Assembly: GCF_009604375.1 (NCBI RefSeq)
Contig: NZ_WEGH01000001.1
Location: 744,001-808,000, forward strand
Direction of reading: 5' to 3'
Length of the DNA stretch: 64,000 nucleotides
From: Actinomadura macrotermitis
GTDB taxonomy: Bacteria; Actinomycetota; Actinomycetes; Streptosporangiales; Streptosporangiaceae
The translations under genes were made by a program, and so were the position numbers. Within the stretch, counting starts at the first letter, position 1; every line of letters begins with the position of its first letter. Below are positions 35,611 to 43,783 of the stretch, in pieces. The notes beneath the pieces are model-generated. The model saw only the letters and a program-made list of their open reading frames with translations, was not told the origin of the DNA and did not search any database.

Positions 35611-36335
35611 CGGCGCAGGCGCGGCACGGCGTCCAGCAGTTCGCGGGTGTAGGGGTGGCCCGGGTCGGTGAGCGCGTCCGGGCCCTCCTCGACGATCTCG
35701 CCCGCGCGCATGACGGCGACGCGCTCGCTGACGTAGCGGACGGCGGCCAGGTCGTGCGAGACCAGCACCAGGGTCAGCTCCATCCGCCCGGCCAGGTCCA
35801 GCAGCAGATCCAGGATCTTGACGCGGACCGAGACGTCCAGCGCCGAGGTGGGCTCGTCGGCGACCAGCACCCGCGGGCGGGGCGCCAGGGCGCGGGCGAC
35901 CGCGATCCGCTGCCGCTGGCCGCCGCTGAACTGGTGCGGGCGGCGGCCGGCCGCGTCCGGCGGCAGGCCGACGGCGTCCAGCAGCTCGGCGACGCGGGCG
36001 GCGCGGTCGCCGGGCAGCCGGAGCGCGGCGAGGGGCTCGGCGACGATGTCGGCGACGCGCATCCGGGGATCCAGCGACGACAGCGGGTCCTGGAAGACGA
36101 ACTGGACGCTGCTCCGCAAGGTGCGGCGGTCGACCTCGGGCAGCGGGCGGCCGTCGAAGGTGACGGTCCCGGCGGTCGGGCGGTCCAGGCCCGCCATGAT
36201 GCGGGCGAGCGTGGACTTTCCCGACCCCGACTCCCCGACGATGCCGAGGCGCTCGCCCGGCCGGACGTCGAGCGAGACATCCTTCAGCGCCGTGACGCGG
36301 CGATATTCGCGGGTCACCCCGTGGACGGCGATCAT
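35607..36335 (-). CDS. Peptide-type ABC importer ATPase (DppF/OppF-like)
   Basis: A 242-residue ATPase: Walker [19 protein letters not shown]-loop [16 protein letters not shown], signature [35 protein letters not shown] and VSHDLAAVRYVSERVAVM. The C-terminal HPYTRELLDAVPRL is the oligopeptide-transporter tail. It is the last gene of the 11-gene operon running from 47269, with an ATGA overlap to the preceding ATPase. Together they energise the 38783-40276 importer. Confidence 0.94.
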   Translation of the reverse strand: MIAVHGVTREYRRVTALKDVSLDVRPGERLGIVGESGSGKSTLARIMAGLDRPTAGTVTFDGRPLPEVDRRTLRSSVQFVFQDPLSSLDPRMRVADIVAEPLAALRLPGDRAARVAELLDAVGLPPDAAGRRPHQFSGGQRQRIAVARALAPRPRVLVADEPTSALDVSVRVKILDLLLDLAGRMELTLVLVSHDLAAVRYVSERVAVMRAGEIVEEGPDALTDPGHPYTRELLDAVPRLRR

Positions 36336-37066
36336 GTGCGGGCCTCCAGGTCGGACGCCGCCAGCAGCGCGGCGGTGTACTCGTGGCGGGGCGCGGCGAG
36401 GACCTCGGCGACCGGCCCGGACTCCACCACGCGCCCGGCGCGCATGACGAGCACGCGGCTGCACAGGTTCGACACCACGGCCAGGTCGTGGCTGACGAAC
36501 AGCAGCCCGGCGCCGCGCTCGGCGGCCAGCCCGTCGATGAGGTCGAGCACGCGGGCCTGCACCCGCACGTCCAGCGCGGTGGTGGGCTCGTCGCAGATCA
36601 GCACGGCCGGGTCGCGGGCGAGCGCGATGGCGAGCACGATCCGCTGCCGCTGCCCGCCCGACAGCTGGTGCGGGTAGGCGCGGTAGGTGTCGGCGGGCAG
36701 CCCGACCAGCTCCAGCAGCTCGCGGGCGCGGGCCTTGGAGGAGACCAGGGCGAGCTGGCGGCCGACGCGCATGACCGGGTCCAGCGCCGTCATCGGCTCC
36801 TGGAAGACCATCGCGACGCGGTCGCCGCGCAGCCGGGCGAGGCGCCGCTCGGGCAGGCCGAGCACGTCGGTGCCGTCGATCGCGACGCGGCCGGCGGCGC
36901 GGGCGCCGGGCGGCAGCAGGCCGAGGACGGCGAGCGCGGTCAGCGACTTGCCCGACCCGGACTCGCCGATCAGGCCGACGCGCTCGCCGGGCGCGACCGC
37001 CAGCGAGACGCCGTCCACGACGGGTGCGCCGCCGAAGTCGATCCGCAGCTTCTCGATCTCGATCAT
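36332..37066 (-). CDS. Peptide-type ABC importer ATPase (DppD/OppD-like)
   Basis: A 244-residue ATPase: Walker [21 protein letters not shown]-loop MVFQEPMTALDPVMRV, signature [35 protein letters not shown] and VSHDLAVVSNLCSRVLVMRAG. It is shorter than usual OppD proteins because the C-terminal Fe-S/oligomerisation extension is reduced. It overlaps the permease gene upstream and the second ATPase gene downstream (ATGA each). Confidence 0.94.
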   Translation of the reverse strand: MIEIEKLRIDFGGAPVVDGVSLAVAPGERVGLIGESGSGKSLTALAVLGLLPPGARAAGRVAIDGTDVLGLPERRLARLRGDRVAMVFQEPMTALDPVMRVGRQLALVSSKARARELLELVGLPADTYRAYPHQLSGGQRQRIVLAIALARDPAVLICDEPTTALDVRVQARVLDLIDGLAAERGAGLLFVSHDLAVVSNLCSRVLVMRAGRVVESGPVAEVLAAPRHEYTAALLAASDLEART

Positions 37067-37848
37067 GTGAGGTCCCGGGCGTCGCGGACGCCGTCGCCGA
37101 GCAGGTTGAAGCCGAGCACCGCGACCGCGATCGCCAGGCCGGGCCAGACCGCCAGGCGCGGCGCGGTGAACAGGTGCGGCTGCGCGTCGTGCAGCATCCG
37201 GCCCCAGGAGGGGGTGGGCGGCTGGGCGCCGAGGCCGAGGTAGGACAGCGACGCCTCGGCCAGGATCGCGATCGCGAAGGCGGCGGACGCCTGGATGAGC
37301 AGCGGCGAGGCGATGTTGGGCAGCACGTGCCGGGCCGCGACGCCCGGCGCGCGGCGTCCGGCGGCGCGCGCCGCCAGGATGTACTCGCGGGTCATCACCT
37401 GCAGCGTCGCGGCGCGGGCGACCCGCGCGAACAGCGGGACGGTGGCGATCCCGACGGCCGTCATCGCGGTCGCGGTGGACGCGCCGAACGCGGCGGCCAG
37501 CAGGATCGCCAGCAGCACGGCGGGGAAGGCCAGCAGCAGGTCCGAGCCGCGCATCAGCACGTCCGACGGCCAGCCGCGCCACATGCCGGCGGCCACGCCG
37601 AGCGGCACCCCGGCGAGCGCGGCGACCACGACCGCGACGACGCCCGCGTACAGGGTGGTGCGGGCCCCGGCCAGGATCATGCTGAGGATGTCGCGGCCGT
37701 AGTCGTCGGTGCCGAGCGGGTGCGCGCCGGACGGCCGCAGCAGGGTGTGCGCGGGGTCCAGCGCCGTCGGATCGTAGGGGGTCCAGGCGAGCGACAGCAG
37801 CGCCATCGCCACCACCAGCCCCGCCAGGATCGTGCCGGTCGTTCTCAT
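37063..37848 (-). CDS. Peptide-type ABC importer permease (DppC/OppC-like)
   Basis: A 261-residue permease with about six helices: HPLGTDDYGRDILSMILAGARTTLYAGVVAVVVAAL at the start of the transport domain and the coupling loop REYILAARAAGRRAPGVAARHVLPNIASPLLIQ, then EASLSYLGLGAQPPTPSWGRMLHDA, the DppC signature. The Asp-rich GTDDYGRD motif is typical. It overlaps both neighbouring genes. Confidence 0.94.
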   Translation of the reverse strand: MRTTGTILAGLVVAMALLSLAWTPYDPTALDPAHTLLRPSGAHPLGTDDYGRDILSMILAGARTTLYAGVVAVVVAALAGVPLGVAAGMWRGWPSDVLMRGSDLLLAFPAVLLAILLAAAFGASTATAMTAVGIATVPLFARVARAATLQVMTREYILAARAAGRRAPGVAARHVLPNIASPLLIQASAAFAIAILAEASLSYLGLGAQPPTPSWGRMLHDAQPHLFTAPRLAVWPGLAIAVAVLGFNLLGDGVRDARDLT

Positions 37849-38783
37849 GAGGTGCGCAGCCTTGGGTCGAGCAGAAGGTAGAGCAGGTCGGTGAGGTAGT
37901 TGACGACCAGGACGGCGGCGACGAGCACCATCACCGTCCCCTGGACCAGGATCAGGTCGCGGCCGGCGACGGCGCGCAGCAGGAGCTGGCCGAGGCCGGG
38001 CAGGGTGAACACGCTCTCGATGACGATGGCGCCCGCCAGCACCGAGGCGATCTGCAGGCCGAGGACCGTCACCACCGGCACCGCCGCGTTGCGCAGGCCG
38101 TGCCGCCACAGCGCGCCCCACCAGGTGCTCCCGGCGGCGCGGACGGTCCGCACGAAGTCCTCGCGCATCACCTCCAGCACGGCCGAGCGGACATAGCGCG
38201 ACAGCACGGACCCCTGGACCAGCCCGAGCGCGAGCGCGGGCAGCACCAGATGCCGCAGCCACTCCCCCGGATCCGCCAGGAAGGGGACGTATCCCCCGGC
38301 GGGCAGCACGCGCAGCCGGACCGCGAACACGTAGGCGAGCAGGATGCCCGCCGCGAACGCCGGGACCGCCATCCCCGCCTGCCCGAGCACCGACGCGGCC
38401 GCGCCGAGCGGGCGGCGGTGGTGCGCGGCGGCGAGCACGCCGAGCGGGACCGCGAGCGCCACGGCGGCGAGCGTGCCGAGCAGCGCGAGCGACAGCGTCA
38501 CCTCCAGCCGGTCGCCGATCTGCGCGGCGACCGGCAGCCGCGACACCGGCGAGACGCCGAGGTCGCCGCGCAGCAGCGCGCCCGCCCACCCCGCGTACTG
38601 CGCGGTGAGCGGCCGGTCGGTGCCGAGCCGGTGGCGGAGGGCGGCGACCGAGGCGGGGTCGGCGTGGTCGCCGAGCAGTACGGTCGCGGTGTCGCCCGGA
38701 AGGACCGCGCAGGCGGCGAACACGGCGGCCGACGCGGCCGCCAGGCTCGCCGCCAGCACGGCGGTGCGGCGCAGCAGGATCAT
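37845..38783 (-). CDS. Peptide-type ABC importer permease (DppB/OppB-like)
   Basis: A 312-residue permease with six helices. It shows the family N-terminus MILLRRTAVLAASLAAASAAVFAA ... LPGDTATVLLG, the region GDLGVSPVSRLPVAAQIGDRLEVTLSLALLGT, and the coupling loop REDFVRTVRAAGSTWWGALWRHGLRNAAVPVVTVLGLQIASVLAGAIVIESVFTLPGLGQLL, a classical OppB motif. It begins on the stop codon of the binding-protein gene. Confidence 0.94.
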   Translation of the reverse strand: MILLRRTAVLAASLAAASAAVFAACAVLPGDTATVLLGDHADPASVAALRHRLGTDRPLTAQYAGWAGALLRGDLGVSPVSRLPVAAQIGDRLEVTLSLALLGTLAAVALAVPLGVLAAAHHRRPLGAAASVLGQAGMAVPAFAAGILLAYVFAVRLRVLPAGGYVPFLADPGEWLRHLVLPALALGLVQGSVLSRYVRSAVLEVMREDFVRTVRAAGSTWWGALWRHGLRNAAVPVVTVLGLQIASVLAGAIVIESVFTLPGLGQLLLRAVAGRDLILVQGTVMVLVAAVLVVNYLTDLLYLLLDPRLRTS

Positions 38784-40276
38784 CAGGACTTGCCGACGCG
38801 GGCCAGCTCGTAGCCCTGCGACACCGCGTTCTTCGGCAGGCCCGTCACGCCCTTGGCGACGACCTGGAGGTTCGGCAGCAGGAACAGCCAGTCGCTGGCG
38901 GCGTCGTCGGACAGGGTCCGGGCGACCTGCTTCAGCGCGGCGGTCTGCTGCTCGGGGGTGCCCTCGTCGGCCCGCGCGAGCAGCGCCTTCACGGCCGGGT
39001 TGTCGTAGTGCCAGTAGTAGGACGGGTCGCCGTACTTGACGATGTCGCGGGGCTCGACGTGCGCCACGATCGACAGGTCGTAGTCGCCCTTGGTGTAGAC
39101 GGTGTCGAGCCAGCGGCCGGGGAACTCCAGCTGGGTCGTCTTCACCTTCAGGCCGGCCTGCTGGAGCTGCGCGGCGACGAACTGCCCGGCGGCGGTGGCG
39201 TAGGGCAGCGTCGGCAGCTTCAGCTGGAGCTCGGCGCCGGTCGCGCCGGCCTCGGCGACCAGCGCCTTGGCCTTGGCCGGGTCGTAGGGGTAGCGGTTCG
39301 CCAGGTCCTCGTACCAGGGGTCGGTCGGCGGGACCATGCTGCCGATCAGCGTCCCGTACCCGGCCCAGGCCGTCTTGACCAGCGCGGCCCGGTCGATGGC
39401 GTAGTTGACGGCCTGCCGGACGCGCTTGTCCTTCAGCGGCCCGCGCCCGTTGTTGAGGGCGAGGACGACCTCGCCGTTGGTGGTGCCGTTGATGATCTGG
39501 AAGCGGGCGGGGTCCTTGAACTGGGCGAGCGACTGCGGCGCCTGCACGTTGCTGATGACGTCGACGTCGCCCGCGAGCAGCGCGTTGTTCAGCGCGTTCG
39601 GGTCGGTGTAGTAGCGGAAGGTCGCCTGCTTCACCTTGGCCTTGGCGCCCCAGTAGGCGTCGTTGCGGTCCAGGGTGATGGCGCTGCCGCGCGTCCAGGT
39701 CCCGAAGGTGAACGGGCCGGTGCCGACGGGCTTGGTCGCCAGGTTCGCGACGGCGTCCTTGTCCAGGATGGCGCCGACGCCGCCGGTCAGGCTGAACAGC
39801 CAGCCGTTGCTCGGGGTCTTCAGCCGGACCTCGACCGTGGCGGGGTCCTTGGCGGTCACCTTCTGGACGGGGGCGAAGGCGGCCTTGTGCGGGTGCTTGG
39901 AGCCGGGCGCGATGACCCGGTCGAAGCTGAACACCACGTCGTCGGCGGTGAGGGCGCGGCCGTCGCTGAACTTCACGCCGGGCCGCAGGTGGAAGGTGTA
40001 GACCTTGCGGTCGGGCGAGACGTCCCAGGACGTGGCGAGGCGCGGCTGGACGGCGCCGTTCTCGTCCAGCGCGACCAGGCCCTCGTAGACGTTGCCGAGC
40101 AGCGCCTGGGTGATGGCGGCGTCGGGGGTGGTGGTGAGGTCGAGCGTCTGGGGTTCGGCGGTGGCCCCGATGGCGAGCTTGGACGCGTCCGCGCCGCCGG
40201 CGGCGGACGAGGAGGAGGCGCAGCCCGCGGCGCCCGTCAGCAGCGCCAGCATGGCCGCGAGGGCGAGGTGTCTCAT
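38783..40276 (-). CDS. Family-5 extracellular solute-binding lipoprotein (peptide/nickel/other ligands)
   Basis: A 497-residue binding protein with lipoprotein signal (MRHLALAAMLALLTGAAGCASSS, lipobox AAGC). Family-5 hallmarks are KLAIGATAEPQTLDLTTTPDAAITQALLGNVYEGLVALDENGAVQPRLATSWDVSPDRKVYTFHLRPGVKFSDGRALTADDVVFSFDRV, and VRQAVNYAIDRAALVK. The family binds peptides but also many other compounds. It follows the P1-family gene by 26 nt within one operon; because the operon encodes catabolic enzymes, the ligand is probably the pathway substrate and not a general peptide. Confidence 0.93.
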   Translation of the reverse strand: MRHLALAAMLALLTGAAGCASSSSAAGGADASKLAIGATAEPQTLDLTTTPDAAITQALLGNVYEGLVALDENGAVQPRLATSWDVSPDRKVYTFHLRPGVKFSDGRALTADDVVFSFDRVIAPGSKHPHKAAFAPVQKVTAKDPATVEVRLKTPSNGWLFSLTGGVGAILDKDAVANLATKPVGTGPFTFGTWTRGSAITLDRNDAYWGAKAKVKQATFRYYTDPNALNNALLAGDVDVISNVQAPQSLAQFKDPARFQIINGTTNGEVVLALNNGRGPLKDKRVRQAVNYAIDRAALVKTAWAGYGTLIGSMVPPTDPWYEDLANRYPYDPAKAKALVAEAGATGAELQLKLPTLPYATAAGQFVAAQLQQAGLKVKTTQLEFPGRWLDTVYTKGDYDLSIVAHVEPRDIVKYGDPSYYWHYDNPAVKALLARADEGTPEQQTAALKQVARTLSDDAASDWLFLLPNLQVVAKGVTGLPKNAVSQGYELARVGKS

Positions 40277-40302
40277 CTGTTCCGTACTCCTTGCGAGGGT
40301 GG

Positions 40303-41253
40303 TTAGGCGAAGACCGAGGGCGCGAGGTCCCGGTACGAGTGGTAGCCCGCCACGCTGCGCGCGGCGAGGATCGCGTTGACGACCGCCTGGGAGAACACGT
40401 CCGCGGCGGCGGCGAGGATGGCGTTGGTCTGCACCGGGTCGGGTGCGGGGGCGGCGCCGGTCGCGAGGGTGAACACGGTGTCGCCGTCGAACAGCGAGTG
40501 CACCGGGCGGATGGCGCGGGCCATGCCGTCGTGGGCGACGCCCGCGACCTTCTGGGCCTGCGCCTTGGTGAGGGTGGCGTCGGTGAGGATCGCGCCGATG
40601 GTGGTGGCGAGCGGCACGTCCGCCGACTGCGGGATCGCGGCGGCCTCGGCGTCCGTCGGCGCGGCCAGCAGGTCGCGGTCGTCGCCGTACAGGCGGCCGG
40701 TGCGCGGGTCGACGCAGGACCCGACGGCGTTGACCGCGACGACGGCCTCCACCTCGAAGCCCTCCTCGATGGTGACCGAGGCGTGCCCGAAGCCGCCCTT
40801 GACGCCGCCCGCGACCGCGCCCGCCCCGGCGCCGACGTTGCCGGTGCGGACCCGGCCGCCGCTCGCGTCGGCGCAGGCGAGCCGGCCGAACTCGGCGTCC
40901 GGGCGGTTCTCGAACGCGCCGCCCCGGCCGAGGTCGTACAGGACGGCGGCGGGCACGATCGGCACGACCTCGCGCGGTCCGGGGCCGACCGGCAGCCCGA
41001 TGCCGCGCTCGGCGAGCCAGTCGGTGACGCCGCTCGCGGCGGCGAGCCCGTAGGCGCTGCCGCCGCTCAGCACGACGGCGTGCACGCGGTCCACCAGGTT
41101 GCGTGGATCGAGCAGGTCGGTCTCGCGGGTGCCGGGACCGCCGCCGCGCACGTCCACCCCGGCGACGGCGCCGTCCGGGCAGAGCAGCACGGTGGTGCCG
41201 GTGAGCCAGCCGCCGCCGATCCGTTCGTGGTGGCCGACCAGGACGCCCTTCAC
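40303..41253 (-). CDS. P1-family N-terminal-nucleophile hydrolase (DmpA/NylC-like aminopeptidase)
   Basis: A 316-residue member of the P1 family, which includes D-stereospecific aminopeptidase DmpA, beta-aminopeptidases and nylon-oligomer hydrolase NylC. It has VLSGGSAYGLAAASGVTDWLAERGIGLPVG, VPIVPAAVLYDLGRGG, GNVGAGAGAVAGGVKGG and the signature TTIGAILTDATLTKAQAQKVAGVAHDGMARAIRPVHSLFDGDTVFTLATG. Family members mature by self-cleavage before a Thr/Ser, often after Asn (N-TTIG). Here the residue before T217 is Ala216, so cleavage may differ. It starts GTG, overlapping the P450 stop. In this operon it may split an amide bond, perhaps a gamma-glutamyl or beta-amide (inference). Confidence 0.9.
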   Translation of the reverse strand: MKGVLVGHHERIGGGWLTGTTVLLCPDGAVAGVDVRGGGPGTRETDLLDPRNLVDRVHAVVLSGGSAYGLAAASGVTDWLAERGIGLPVGPGPREVVPIVPAAVLYDLGRGGAFENRPDAEFGRLACADASGGRVRTGNVGAGAGAVAGGVKGGFGHASVTIEEGFEVEAVVAVNAVGSCVDPRTGRLYGDDRDLLAAPTDAEAAAIPQSADVPLATTIGAILTDATLTKAQAQKVAGVAHDGMARAIRPVHSLFDGDTVFTLATGAAPAPDPVQTNAILAAAADVFSQAVVNAILAARSVAGYHSYRDLAPSVFA

Positions 41254-42488
41254 GCGACCACCCGCACCGGCAGGCGCTTCAGGCCGTTGGTGAAGTTCGA
41301 CCGGATCCGCGCGGCGGGGCCGGCGGCCTCCAGCCGGACGCCGCGCCGCAGCAGCTCGGCCAGCACCGTGCGGATCTCCAGCCGGGCCAGGTGCTCGCCG
41401 AGGCAGCGGTGCGGGCCGCCGCGCCCGAACGCGATCTGCGGGTTGGGGTAGCGGCCGACGTCGAAGGCGTAGGGGTCCTTGAACACCGCCTCGTCGCGGT
41501 TGGCCGAGGTGTACCAGACGACGACCTTGTCCCCCGCGCGGATGCGGCGGCCGCGCAGGACCGCGTCGCGGGTGGCGGTGCGGCGGAAGTGGTGCAGCGG
41601 CGTGGTCCAGCGCAGCACCTCTTCGACGGCCGAGTCCAGCAGGTCGGGCCGCTCGCGCAGCCGCTCCCACTCGCCGGGGTGCTCCAGGAACGCCTGGACG
41701 CCGAGCGACAGCGCCGACCGGGTCGTCTCGTTGCCCGCGACGATCAGCAGCAGGAACATCGCGTCCTCCTCCTGACCGGTCAGGCCGGCCGTGGCGAGCC
41801 GCGACACCAGGTCGCCGCGCGGCGCGACGCGGCGGCGGTCGTGCAGGCGGCGGCTGTAGGCGTGCATGTCCAGCGCGGCGGGGCTGCGGAAGGGCAGCAG
41901 CCGGTAGGCGTCGCTCGCCGGGCTGTCCAGCAGCACCTCGGCCAGGTCGGGATCGGTGTTGGCGATCATGCGGTCGCCGAGCTCGATCAGCAGCGCCTCG
42001 TCGTCCTGCGGCACCCCGAGGATCTGGCACAGCACCCGGATCGGGATCGCCGTCGCCACCCGCTCCACCAGGTCGAACGTGGTGTGCGGCAGCGCGGTGT
42101 CCAGCACCGCGCGCACGGTGTCGCGGACCCGGTCGCCGTACCCGGCGACCTGGCGGCGGGTGAAGTCGGCGGTGAGCAGCCGGCGCAGCCGGGTGTGCTC
42201 GGGCGGATCGGTGTCGATCATCGAGCGGCGGGCGGCGAGGGCGTCGGGCGCCAGGTCCTCCAGCGCGGTCGCGCCGAACTGCGAGGAGTAGACGGCGGTG
42301 TCGCGGGAGACCGCGACGACGTCGTCGTGGCGGGTGACGGCCCAGAAGCCCGGCCCGTCGCGCTCGGGGTGCCAGTGCACCGGGTCCTCGCGGCGCAGCA
42401 GGTCGAAGTCGGCGTAGGGGACAGCCTCGGCATAGCGGTCGTTGTCGGTCAGGTCGATCGTGGCGAGCGTCTCGGCGGTGACGGTCAT
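41250..42488 (-). CDS. Cytochrome P450 of the large amine/amide-linked operon
   Basis: A 412-residue soluble P450. The I-helix AGNETTR (251-257) has the normal acid-threonine pair, ExxR is E290-R293 in VEEVLRW, and the haem loop FGRGGPHRCLGEHLARLE gives the cysteine at 362. The overall pattern (DPPEHTRLRRLLTADFTRRQV, TPLHHFRRTATRDAVLRGRRIRAGDKVVVWYTSANRDEAVF) resembles bacterial alkane/terpenoid/sterol-side-chain P450s such as the CYP125/CYP142 neighbourhood. It needs a ferredoxin and reductase, absent from the operon; the flavoprotein at 53367 is the nearest candidate reductase. It overlaps both neighbours by 4 nt. Confidence 0.95.
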   Translation of the reverse strand: MTVTAETLATIDLTDNDRYAEAVPYADFDLLRREDPVHWHPERDGPGFWAVTRHDDVVAVSRDTAVYSSQFGATALEDLAPDALAARRSMIDTDPPEHTRLRRLLTADFTRRQVAGYGDRVRDTVRAVLDTALPHTTFDLVERVATAIPIRVLCQILGVPQDDEALLIELGDRMIANTDPDLAEVLLDSPASDAYRLLPFRSPAALDMHAYSRRLHDRRRVAPRGDLVSRLATAGLTGQEEDAMFLLLIVAGNETTRSALSLGVQAFLEHPGEWERLRERPDLLDSAVEEVLRWTTPLHHFRRTATRDAVLRGRRIRAGDKVVVWYTSANRDEAVFKDPYAFDVGRYPNPQIAFGRGGPHRCLGEHLARLEIRTVLAELLRRGVRLEAAGPAARIRSNFTNGLKRLPVRVVA

Positions 42489-43783
42489 GCGTGCCACCGC
42501 GCCAGGTGCGAGCGGATGTGGTCGGGGACGGCCTCGCCCGGGTAGTACCGGTCGTAGAAGCCGACGTCCAGGTGGTGCGCCTGGTACCAGACGGTGGTGA
42601 GGAACGGGTCGATCGTCGCGGGGAAGCGGCCGTAGGCGTCCCAGACATAGCGGACCCACGTCTTGACGGCGGCGATCGCCTCCTCCGACGGGCGCGGGAT
42701 GCGCTGGACGACCCGCTCGTCGCGCCAAGGACGCGGCCGGTCGCCGGTGAAGGCGCCGTCGTCGCCCCAGCGCAGGCCGACGACGAAGTCCACGGCGTCC
42801 TCGATGGTGTCGTGGTAGGGCGGGACCGCCCCCTCGAAGATGCCGTCGAGACCGACCGGGATCTCCTCGCCGGCGCCGATCGGTGCGTCGTCCGGAACGC
42901 GGTGGAACCGGAACCCCAGGCCGCCGGCCGTGCCCTCGCCGCCGATGGCGTGCCAGTGCCGCTCGCCGCCCATCGTCACCCGGCCCTTGCCGCCGCTGAA
43001 CGGGTGCCCGCCGAGGCCGAGCGCCTGCGTGGCGGTGAGCAGGTTCGCCACCACCAGGCCCGACTCGACGCCGTTGGCGTCCACCATCTGCCAGCGCTCG
43101 AAGTCGGCCAGGTCCACCGGGTGGGTGTCGTCGAGCAGGCCCGACTCCACGAACGGGCGGAGCGGGTCGCCGCCGAGCCGCCGGTCGACCAGGTAGTAGC
43201 CGTGCGGCCGGTCGAAGTAGAGCAGCAGCGCCGAGATGCACTGCCGGGTCAGGTCGGCGATCGGGATGAACACCGTCGAACCGGGCGCGTTGATGAGCTG
43301 CCGGTTGAACGCGAACAGGTTGGGGCGGGCGCGCGGGATGTCCAGGCGCCCCACGCCGAGCCGGACCGCGCCCTTGTGGGCGAGGGCGTGGTCGGCCGGC
43401 TCCCGGTCCTGCACGTAGGCGCGGGGGCGGCCGTCGCGCTGCGGCAGCACGAACGTGCCGTCGTCGTTGGTCCAGAACACCTCGGTCGAGTGGTTGGCGA
43501 GCGGGCTCGGGTAGGTGCGGCCGGTGAAGGACGCGAGCTTGTCGCCGCCGGTCGGTTCGCCGTCCGCGTCCCGGAACGCCCACTCCTCCAGCACCACGCC
43601 GGTGGTGCCGGACGCCGCCGCGACCAGGACGGCCTCCTCCTGCGCGCTGAGCGCGAGCGGCACCTCGGCCGAGGAGTACTCCAGCGGCCCGGTCAGCGTC
43701 CCGCCGAGCGGGAACCGCCGCGCCCGCCGGCCGAAGACCGCCTCCAGCGCGGGGAACGCGAGCGCGTCGTCGATCCCGCTCAT
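42485..43783 (-). CDS. Unrecognised 432-residue protein of the large operon
   Basis: I do not recognise this protein with confidence. It has no signal peptide or membrane helices. The N-terminus FPALEAVFGRRARRFPLGGTLTGPLEYSSAEVPLALSAQEEAVLVAAASGTTG recalls nitroreductase/SagB-type starts, and GLVVANLLTATQALGLGGHPF recalls their conserved 'QNLLLAAHALGLG' helix, so a remote FMN nitroreductase-like fold is possible. Other blocks are NLFAFNRQLINAPGSTVFIPIADLTRQCISALLLYFDRPHGYYLVD, VTMGGERHWHAIGGEGTAGGLGFRFHRV and the C-terminal TTVWYQAHHLDVGFYDRYYPG, with many His and Trp residues that could bind a cofactor. It is translationally coupled between the P450 and the gamma-glutamyl ligase, so it should act in the same pathway. 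Confidence 0.7.
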   Translation of the reverse strand: MSGIDDALAFPALEAVFGRRARRFPLGGTLTGPLEYSSAEVPLALSAQEEAVLVAAASGTTGVVLEEWAFRDADGEPTGGDKLASFTGRTYPSPLANHSTEVFWTNDDGTFVLPQRDGRPRAYVQDREPADHALAHKGAVRLGVGRLDIPRARPNLFAFNRQLINAPGSTVFIPIADLTRQCISALLLYFDRPHGYYLVDRRLGGDPLRPFVESGLLDDTHPVDLADFERWQMVDANGVESGLVVANLLTATQALGLGGHPFSGGKGRVTMGGERHWHAIGGEGTAGGLGFRFHRVPDDAPIGAGEEIPVGLDGIFEGAVPPYHDTIEDAVDFVVGLRWGDDGAFTGDRPRPWRDERVVQRIPRPSEEAIAAVKTWVRYVWDAYGRFPATIDPFLTTVWYQAHHLDVGFYDRYYPGEAVPDHIRSHLARWHA

